DNA of 11,203 bases from Acidobacteriota bacterium. GTDB lineage: Bacteria; Planctomycetota; Phycisphaerae; WQYP01; JAJZKJ01. Of this stretch, positions 5,760 to 11,203 are shown one piece after another (positions within the stretch are counted from its first letter, which is position 1; the number at the start of each line of letters is the position of its first letter). The stretch lies in NCBI GenBank assembly GCA_021804195.1, contig JAJZKJ010000032.1, positions 1-11,203 on the forward strand, given 5' to 3'. Made by a program: the position numbers and the translations under genes. Below the pieces are notes generated by a model, which was not told the DNA's origin, made no database searches, and saw only the letters and a program-made list of their open reading frames with translations.

Positions 5760-8700
5760 GTGATGCGAAATTATTCCTGCTGGCTGCCGCGCCTCGCGGC
5801 GTTTCTGCTGTATTTCACTTGCGCCGGTATTTTATCCGGCACTCGTCCCCCGGCACAAAGCCCCGCGGCCTGGGAAAAAGCGGTGCGCTTGAACAATGCC
5901 GGCATCGCCCACATGAACCGCAACGAATATAAGCTGGCGCGGGCCTGCTTCCGGAGCGCGCTGCGGCTGGCGCCGCAATATCTTGATGCCGAGGTCAATC
6001 TGGGCATTGCGCAATTTGCCGGCAACCACGACACGCTGGCCGCCGGAGTTCTGAAACAGGTGCTGCATGCCCACCCGGCGGAGCTGCATGCGCTGTTTGT
6101 GCTGGGCCTGATCGAGCAAAATCACGGCAAATTCGCGGCCGCCGGCCGCTACTTTCAGGCGGTGCTGCGGCGGGCGCCCCGCAACCCCTATGCCAATTAT
6201 TTTTACGGCTTTGCCCTGTTTCATGAGGGCCAATTCCGGCCCGCGATCCTGTATTACCGGCGGACGCTGCGATCGATGCCGGATAATATTTCGGCGATTT
6301 TTGGCGTGGCCAACGCCTACCGTCAGCTCAATCAGCCCCGCCTGGCCATGGTATACATGCGCCGATTTCTCGAATCGCGCAAGGACAAGCTCAATCAACC
6401 CATCGGCGTGATCTATGGCGAGCAAGGCCCTTTGGCCAAAGTCATGGGGCGTTTGCCCGAGCAAGTGGTTTACACCCCACATGCGGTGCCGGTCCGCTAT
6501 GTGAACGTCACCGCGCAGACGGGGATTGCATTTAAAAACCTGGCCAAAAATCCTTCGCGGTTTGCCGGCTCGGGCGCCTGCGTGATTGATGAGGGGCACC
6601 CTGAGCGGCCGGATTTACTATTTTTGAACGATCACGCCCCGCCCGCATATTTTCAGAATTCAGGCAACGGCACGTTTACGAACATCAGCGCCAAAATTGG
6701 CTTTACCCAGCCGCTCACCGGGCTGGGATGCGCGGTGGGCGATTTTGATAACTCCGGCCGGCCTGCAATTGCCATATCGACGCCCCGGCGCATCCTTTTA
6801 TTTCAATTAAATCCGGCGGGAAAATATGTCAATATTACGGCCCGCGCCGGCATTGCCGCACCCGGTCCATTTTTAGGGCTGGCCTTTATTGACCTGTTTC
6901 ATAACGGATTTATTGACCTGGTCGCCAGCAACGGCGCGCCCGGCGGCCACGTCACGGTGTTCCGCAATCTTGCCACCGGAAAGTTCATCCTCGATTCCAC
7001 CCACAGCGGCATCGGCCAAACCACGGGGGCGTATTCCGGCATTTTGGGCACGGACTATAACAATGACCGGGCCGTGGATGTGGCGCTGACGCGGCAGGAT
7101 GGCGCGCCGGAACTGGCCCGCAATAACCGCAATGGCACCTTTACCACGGTTACGCCCTGGACGGGTGATCCGGCGCCGGATGCGCGCGGGGTGATCGCGC
7201 TGGATTATTTGCAGAACGGCCGCATGGATCTTTTTTTCACCCGCAAAAACGGCCCGCCGGTGCTGCTGCAAAACCTTGGCAACAATCATTTCCGGCCCGT
7301 GCCGCTGCCCGCGGTGAACGGCTCGATTCATTCCGCCTGGGGCGCGACCGCGCTCGATTACGACAACAGCGGACTGATGGACATCGCATTTATCGGCAAA
7401 AGCCGGGGCGCCGAGCATATATACCTTTATAAAAATCTGGGCAATGGAACCTTTGCCGACGTGAGCGCGGCGGTTGGTCTGGCCAATATTACCCTGCATC
7501 ATGGCCGCACCCTCCTGGCGGCGGACTTGTTCGACGACGGCACGGACAGCCTGATCGCCACGCAGGCCGGAGGTCCGGCATTGATTCTGCGCAATCAGGG
7601 AGCGCAGAAGAATCATGCCCTGCTGCTGGCCAGCCGCGGCTTGAAAGACAATAAAACCGGGATCGGAAACAAGATCTGGCTGCAAGCCGGGCCGCTGCGG
7701 CAGAAAGTAGAAGTCGAGGGCGGATCCGGTTATCTGGGCCAAAATCCCAGCGCGCAATTGCTGGGCATGGGACCGTACCGCAAACCCGATTATGTGCGGA
7801 TTTTATGGCCCACGGGCGTGGATCAGTATGAATTTCCCGGCGCGGTCCACGTGGCGACGATCGGCGAGCTGAACCGCAAGGGCGGGTCATGCCCCATGCT
7901 GTATGTGTGGAATGGCCGGCGATTTCATTTTCTGGACGATATCATCGGTCCCGGGGTAATCGGCGAATGGACGGGACGCAACCAATACGACACGCCCGCG
8001 CCGTCAGAATATTTTAAAATTCCCGCCGGCGAGCTGGCGCCGCGCGCCGGGCACTATTCTTTTCGTTTTACCGATCAGATGGAGGAGGTCGTTTATCTCG
8101 ATAAAGTCCGCTTGATCGCCATTGACCACCCCGCCGGCACACGCGTCTTTACCAATGGCCGCTACCAGCCCGCCGGGCGGCCTGCGCCGTTTCACGTTTG
8201 GCAGGTGCGGCATTTGCGCCGGCCCATCGCCGTCACCAATGGCCACGGCCAGAATGTACTGGGTTATCTGCAGCGCCGCCGGTATATACCGATCAAGGCC
8301 CGGGCATCCTATCCGGGCTATGTCGGAACGCATGAGTTAACCATCAACCTGGGCGATTTGCGGCATGCGAAAAGCGCGCTGCTGCTGCTGCATGGCTGGA
8401 CGGATTATTATTTCCCCGATCAGGAGTGGACGGCGCGGCATGCCGGCATTCGCGATCTGCCGCCGCAACTGCAAATTCCCCATGGCCGGGAGGGATGGAA
8501 GACGGTGATCGCGTCCATGGGCGCGCCGGCGGGATTGCCGCGCACCATCGCGGTGAATCTGACGCCGTATCTGCGCCAGTTCCCGGCGGGCGACGCCCGG
8601 GTGCGCATCCGCACCAATCTGGCCATCTACTGGAACCGCATACAGGTGGGAAGCATTGCGGCCGCTCCTTTGCGCATTACACGGTTGCCGGCGGTTTATG

Positions 8701-9119
8701 CGGACTTGAATCACCTGGGCTACCCGCGGCAAGTTTCGAATCATCCCGCGCGCTATGATTACAGCCGGATTTTGCAAAATATCGGCTACCGGATTGTTTC
8801 CGGCAATTACACCCGCTACGGCAGCGTGCTGCCCTTGCTGCGGCACAACGATAACCGATATGTGATCATGGCCTCGGGCGATCAGATCGCGCTGCGGTTT
8901 GCCATGAATTCCCTGCCCCGGCTGCGGAAAGGCTGGAAGCGCAGTTTCTTTTTTTACGCCGACGGCTTCACCAAGGGCGACGATTTTCTCGACGCCCGCC
9001 CCAACCATGTCGGCCCGCTGCCGCTGCATGGGGTTCCCTACCCCACGCCCGCGGGCGCTCCGATTTCACCCCAGGTCGCCGCGTACCGGCTGCGCTACAA
9101 CACGCGCCATATCCAATAA
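5760..9119 (+). CDS. Large exported TPR / FG-GAP (VCBS) beta-propeller / ASPIC-UnbV protein
   Basis: A 1119-residue protein with a Sec-type N-terminal signal (Arg11, hydrophobic about 12-25; Cys21 is not in a good lipobox). About five TPR repeats follow (41-207). Six FG-GAP/VCBS blades with Asp-rich calcium-loop-like motifs begin near 328 (DFDNSGRPA), 378 (DLFHNGFIDLV), 432 (DYNNDRAVDVAL), 482 (DYLQNGRMDLF), 533 (DYDNSGLMDIAF) and 588 (DLFDDGTDSL). An ASPIC/UnbV region lies around 627-700 (EGGSGYLGQNPSAQLLGMG, then VRILWPTG). The last ~410 residues begin with CPMLYVWNGRRFHFLDD, a block I associate with the C-terminal part of such acidobacterial proteins. It likely acts in the periplasm or at the surface, in binding; no enzyme motif is evident. 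GTG at 5760 or ATG at 5763 is the start (adjacent codons). No LPXTG-type or other sorting tail is present. The 66-nt gap to the sortase gene permits co-transcription. Confidence 0.87.
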   Translation: MMRNYSCWLPRLAAFLLYFTCAGILSGTRPPAQSPAAWEKAVRLNNAGIAHMNRNEYKLARACFRSALRLAPQYLDAEVNLGIAQFAGNHDTLAAGVLKQVLHAHPAELHALFVLGLIEQNHGKFAAAGRYFQAVLRRAPRNPYANYFYGFALFHEGQFRPAILYYRRTLRSMPDNISAIFGVANAYRQLNQPRLAMVYMRRFLESRKDKLNQPIGVIYGEQGPLAKVMGRLPEQVVYTPHAVPVRYVNVTAQTGIAFKNLAKNPSRFAGSGACVIDEGHPERPDLLFLNDHAPPAYFQNSGNGTFTNISAKIGFTQPLTGLGCAVGDFDNSGRPAIAISTPRRILLFQLNPAGKYVNITARAGIAAPGPFLGLAFIDLFHNGFIDLVASNGAPGGHVTVFRNLATGKFILDSTHSGIGQTTGAYSGILGTDYNNDRAVDVALTRQDGAPELARNNRNGTFTTVTPWTGDPAPDARGVIALDYLQNGRMDLFFTRKNGPPVLLQNLGNNHFRPVPLPAVNGSIHSAWGATALDYDNSGLMDIAFIGKSRGAEHIYLYKNLGNGTFADVSAAVGLANITLHHGRTLLAADLFDDGTDSLIATQAGGPALILRNQGAQKNHALLLASRGLKDNKTGIGNKIWLQAGPLRQKVEVEGGSGYLGQNPSAQLLGMGPYRKPDYVRILWPTGVDQYEFPGAVHVATIGELNRKGGSCPMLYVWNGRRFHFLDDIIGPGVIGEWTGRNQYDTPAPSEYFKIPAGELAPRAGHYSFRFTDQMEEVVYLDKVRLIAIDHPAGTRVFTNGRYQPAGRPAPFHVWQVRHLRRPIAVTNGHGQNVLGYLQRRRYIPIKARASYPGYVGTHELTINLGDLRHAKSALLLLHGWTDYYFPDQEWTARHAGIRDLPPQLQIPHGREGWKTVIASMGAPAGLPRTIAVNLTPYLRQFPAGDARVRIRTNLAIYWNRIQVGSIAAAPLRITRLPAVYADLNHLGYPRQVSNHPARYDYSRILQNIGYRIVSGNYTRYGSVLPLLRHNDNRYVIMASGDQIALRFAMNSLPRLRKGWKRSFFFYADGFTKGDDFLDARPNHVGPLPLHGVPYPTPAGAPISPQVAAYRLRYNTRHIQ

Positions 9120-9185
9120 CGGAGCCGAACGGCGCGCCGGGTTGGCAGCTCGACCACGAATGCCGGTTGCCGCATCTGACTTGAC

Positions 9186-9740
9186 ATGAGAATGCGGCGG
9201 GCGGGAAATTCATTTCTGGCTGCCGGCCTGGCGCTCGTGATCGCCGCGCTGGGCCAATACGGTTATATGCTTTTCCGGCAGGAACAGCTCCGGTCTGAGT
9301 GGAAGCGGCAAGCCATTGGAAAGCCGCAGCCGCAACAGGACCGCCTTCGCCTGATCCGTTTAAAAATCCCCGCCATTCATTTAGATGACATTGTGGTCCC
9401 GGGTGACGGGTACCGGGCCCTGCTGGAAGGTCCGGAATGGCTGCCGCAATCGGCGCGGGCCGGCACACAGGGGAATATGGTCATCGCCGGACACCGGGAT
9501 ACGTTTTTCCGCCGGCTGCATGCCGTGCGGCCGGGAACTTTGCTTCTGGTGCAAACGAACGGACGAAATTTTACCTATCGCGTGGCCTGGAAGAAGATTA
9601 TTTCGCCCCGCGATACCGAGGTGCTGCGGCGGGGCCATCGCGCCCGAGTGACTTTAATTACCTGCTACCCTACATATTGGATCGGACCCGCGCCGCACCG
9701 GCTGGTGGTGCGCGCGCATTTGATTATCACCCAGCAATAA
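9186..9740 (+). CDS. Sortase, class D type
   Basis: A membrane-anchored cysteine transpeptidase of 184 residues. The N-terminus is a short basic stretch and one transmembrane helix (about 8-29), with the catalytic domain outside the cytoplasmic membrane. Catalytic residues are visible: His103 in AGHRDTFFRRL, Cys160 in TLITCYPTYWIG and Arg172 in APHRLVVRA. This TLxTC and APxRxVV arrangement is typical of class D enzymes. In Gram-positives such enzymes attach sorting-signal proteins to peptidoglycan; in Gram-negative-type bacteria single sortases are known but their substrates are mostly unclear. It lies 66 nt after the large exported protein, whose C-terminus (YRLRYNTRHIQ) has no sorting motif, and only 12 nt before the FAD oxidase gene. 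The start chosen is ATG 9186; ATG 9192 is also possible. Confidence 0.93.
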   Translation: MRMRRAGNSFLAAGLALVIAALGQYGYMLFRQEQLRSEWKRQAIGKPQPQQDRLRLIRLKIPAIHLDDIVVPGDGYRALLEGPEWLPQSARAGTQGNMVIAGHRDTFFRRLHAVRPGTLLLVQTNGRNFTYRVAWKKIISPRDTEVLRRGHRARVTLITCYPTYWIGPAPHRLVVRAHLIITQQ

Positions 9741-9752
9741 TTCCAGATTCAA

Positions 9753-10889
9753 ATGCCCGGAACATCTGCGGGAATCCCGGATTTTTCCATTATCGGCGCC
9801 GGAATCATGGGTTTGTGTCTGGCCCGCGAACTCCATGCCGCCGGAGCTCGCGTAGCCGTCTATGAACGCGCTCCAGCCAGCCCGGAGCAATTGCCGGTTC
9901 TTGCGGCCGCGGCCGGGACAGCGGCATGGGCGGCGGCAGGCATGCTCGGGCCTTCGGGATTCCCCCCCCATACCCCGCTTCATTCTTTTGCCCGCGCCGC
10001 GGCCGAATATTACCCTGACTTTGCCGCCAGCCTGGAGCGCGAGACCGGAATCCATTGCGATTATCGCCGCATTGGCACCCTGGCCAGCCGCCATGGACTG
10101 GGCGGCGCGCATGCCGCGGCCTGCGCGGAAGCGTCCGGGATTTCCGATGAGGATGAGCCGCATCTGGCCCATGCGCATGATTACGTCCTCATAGCCGGCG
10201 ATCATGCGGTGGATAATCGCAAGCTGGTGCAAGCGCTTTGGAAGTATGCCCACAAAAATAAAATCACAATGATGACCGGATGTGAAGCCGGCGAGCTGCG
10301 GCGGACGCCGGATCATGCCATCCGAATACAAACCGCAAACGGCTGCTTTACTGCCCGCCAGGCCATCCTTGCGGCGGGAGCATGGTCGGGCCAGTTTGCC
10401 GGGATCCATGTTCCGGTTGTTCCACGCAAAGGCCAGCTTTTGTGTGTGCAAGCGCCGGCAGACTTGATCAGGCATGTCATTCTGGGGCCCAAAGTTTATC
10501 TGGTGCCCCGTTCCGACGGCCGCATCATGATCGGCGCCAGCCTGGAAGATGCGGGCTTTGATGCCCGGCTTAATCCGGAAATCGCGGCCCAATTGCTTAA
10601 GGCCGCAGTGGGCATGGTTCCGGCAATGAAGGATTTTCCCGCAGAGAGCTGGTGCGGCTTTCGGCCTTATTCCGAAACGGGATTGCCCCAACTGGGCCCT
10701 ACGAACATCCCTGGAGTCTGGGCGGCTACGGGCCTGTTCCGGGACGGCATATTGCTGGCGCCGATTGCGGCCCGCGAATTGGCAGCGGTTTTAACGGAAA
10801 GAAAAAGTGAATTATTGAGTTCTCTGAACCTTAATGCCGGCGCGGCACCGGAGCGCCGGCGCGAATGTAGTGAGTATCGGTTTCAATGA
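9753..10889 (+). CDS. thiO: FAD-dependent glycine oxidase (ThiO type)
   Basis: A 378-residue member of the DAO family, most like ThiO, which oxidises glycine to dehydroglycine for the thiazole half of thiamine in many bacteria. A Rossmann dinucleotide motif is at GAGIMG (15-20), followed by LARELHAAGARVAVYER. Other ThiO-like blocks are AAWAAAGMLGP (near 58-68), DHAVDNRKLVQAL, PRKGQLLCV, YLVPRSDGRIMIGASLEDAGFD and TGLFRDGILLAPIAAREL. Arg304 and Arg330 align with the substrate arginines of the Bacillus enzyme (302 and 329 as I recall), and Tyr249 with its Tyr246. The usual TGHxRNG reads TGLFRDG. No thiS, thiG or other thiamine gene is adjacent, so another amine or amino acid substrate is possible. 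The 3' end overlaps the convergent SYLF gene by 59 bp and runs into the left inverted repeat arm. No clear Shine-Dalgarno is seen. Confidence 0.82.
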   Translation: MPGTSAGIPDFSIIGAGIMGLCLARELHAAGARVAVYERAPASPEQLPVLAAAAGTAAWAAAGMLGPSGFPPHTPLHSFARAAAEYYPDFAASLERETGIHCDYRRIGTLASRHGLGGAHAAACAEASGISDEDEPHLAHAHDYVLIAGDHAVDNRKLVQALWKYAHKNKITMMTGCEAGELRRTPDHAIRIQTANGCFTARQAILAAGAWSGQFAGIHVPVVPRKGQLLCVQAPADLIRHVILGPKVYLVPRSDGRIMIGASLEDAGFDARLNPEIAAQLLKAAVGMVPAMKDFPAESWCGFRPYSETGLPQLGPTNIPGVWAATGLFRDGILLAPIAARELAAVLTERKSELLSSLNLNAGAAPERRRECSEYRFQ

Positions 10890-11187
10890 GCCGGATCAAG
10901 GGCACGGCCGCGGGAGGCACCCGCACATGGCCGGATAAAATTCTGCGGTCGCTCAGTGAATGGCCGTACATGTGACGGTTGCCGCTATTGTCAGGCTGAA
11001 CCACACTGCCATTGAGGCTAATGCCGGCGAAGGCCCCGCTGCTGCGGGCATAGGTCAGGATTTTACTTTTCAACGTGATATTGGTGTCCGCCGAAACATT
11101 TCTGCCCACCGGACCGGCCGCGGCCATTGCGCCAGCGCCGATTTTGAATTTGCTGCTCAGCATTTTTCTCAAACCGGCCCGGCTCAT
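10831..11187 (-). pseudogene. C-terminal part of a SYLF-domain (Ysc84/DUF500) lipid-binding protein, truncated
   Basis: The leftward reading frame encodes the C-terminal half of a SYLF domain: LSSKFKIGAGAMAAAGPVGR (residues 10-29 of this frame), then ILTYARSSGAFAGISLNGS, MYGHSLSDRRILSG and VPPAAVPLIRLIE. In bacteria these are usually exported proteins of about 200-250 residues that bind lipid or phosphoinositide-like ligands. Only 118 residues are open here. The ATG at 11187 is not a natural start: homology begins about six residues later. In-frame TGA at 11202-11200 lies inside the right arm of the inverted repeat, so the N-terminal half is missing. The break looks like a fold-back junction near 11178 rather than gradual decay. 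The 3' end converges with the FAD oxidase gene and overlaps it by 59 bp. Confidence 0.8.
10870..10894 (+). repeat. Left arm of a perfect 25-bp inverted repeat
   Basis: These 25 bases are the exact reverse complement of 11179-11203. This copy lies in its natural context: it encodes the end of the FAD oxidase on the plus strand (…SEYRFQ stop) and the SYLF C-terminal residues RLIETDTH on the minus strand. Homology to the other arm stops at 10895. Confidence 0.95.
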
Positions 11188-11203
11188 TGAAACCGATACT
11201 CAC
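11179..11203 (-). repeat. Right arm of the perfect 25-bp inverted repeat, at the window edge
   Basis: Exact reverse complement of 10870-10894, ending at the last base of the window, so the true repeat may be longer. Read on the plus strand it re-encodes the SYLF C-terminal residues RLIETDTH, directly against an opposite-strand SYLF interior. This is an out-of-context duplicate, most simply explained by a fold-back chimera at a contig end or a real inverted duplication. Confidence 0.95.

Noticed and set aside
5832..9029. Several minus-strand open frames of 230-294 codons within the large exported protein gene.
   Set aside because: They have no recognisable domains and arise from codon bias of the well-supported plus-strand gene.
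9060..9119. A C-terminal sorting or secretion signal (LPXTG-like, PEP-CTERM or type IX) on the large exported protein.
   Set aside because: The tail SPQVAAYRLRYNTRHIQ lacks a sorting motif, a hydrophobic stretch and a basic end block.
9654..10691. Long open frame on the minus strand (345 codons) antisense to the FAD oxidase.
   Set aside because: It is a GC-rich shadow: low-complexity Arg/Gly/Ala composition, no recognisable domain, and full overlap with a gene carrying clear family motifs.
10870..11203. Terminal inverted repeats of a small mobile element (MITE-like).
   Set aside because: The interior is the C-terminal code of an ordinary SYLF gene and the left arm is native coding sequence of that gene. 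No target-site duplication can be seen because the window ends at the right arm.
1..11203. CRISPR arrays, tRNA or rRNA genes, toxin-antitoxin pairs and phage defence genes.
   Set aside because: None were found on reading both strands; almost all sequence is accounted for by the genes and leaders listed.

Overview
The window looks like chromosomal DNA from a GC-rich Gram-negative-type bacterium, most likely an acidobacterium. The clues are the large secreted TPR / FG-GAP / ASPIC-UnbV protein, the SYLF-domain protein, the pyruvoyl arginine decarboxylase and the overall gene style. This placement is inferred from gene content; no rRNA or other phylogenetic marker is present. Nearly all DNA is coding. 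No tRNA, CRISPR array, transposase or phage gene was seen.

Layout: a glucosamine-6-phosphate deaminase (nagB) points left (8-784). The divergent region 785-1240 holds a promoter, a small hairpin, a clear SAM-I riboswitch (1008-1131) and its intrinsic terminator (1159-1190). These control a threonine-synthase-family PLP enzyme (1241-2515) and, 15 nt later, a CysO-like ubiquitin-fold sulfur carrier (2531-2812). Next come a pyruvoyl-dependent arginine decarboxylase (2955-3500) whose Shine-Dalgarno lies in a long hairpin, a small unknown protein (3523-3780), a REC/HD-GYP response regulator (3856-4842), a family 2 glycosyltransferase (4876-5727), a 1119-residue secreted TPR/beta-propeller protein (5760-9119), a class D type sortase (9186-9740) and a ThiO-type FAD oxidase (9753-10889). 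A leftward SYLF-domain fragment (10831-11187) closes the window. It is cut off by one arm of a perfect 25-bp inverted repeat lying at the extreme right end.

The most interesting unit is the SAM-riboswitch operon. A SAM OFF switch in front of a true threonine synthase is metabolically backward, because high SAM should favour threonine over methionine. Coupling the PLP enzyme to a CysO-like carrier suggests instead a phosphohomoserine-dependent, protein-thiocarboxylate route to homocysteine, analogous to CysM/CysO for cysteine and HcyS/MetY for homocysteine. This is an inference, but each part of it (riboswitch, terminator, PLP enzyme, carrier tail) can be read in the sequence.

The genes from 3856 to 9740 suggest a loose envelope theme: c-di-GMP turnover, polyprenyl-phosphate sugar transfer, a large exported protein and a sortase. 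No sortase substrate is visible.
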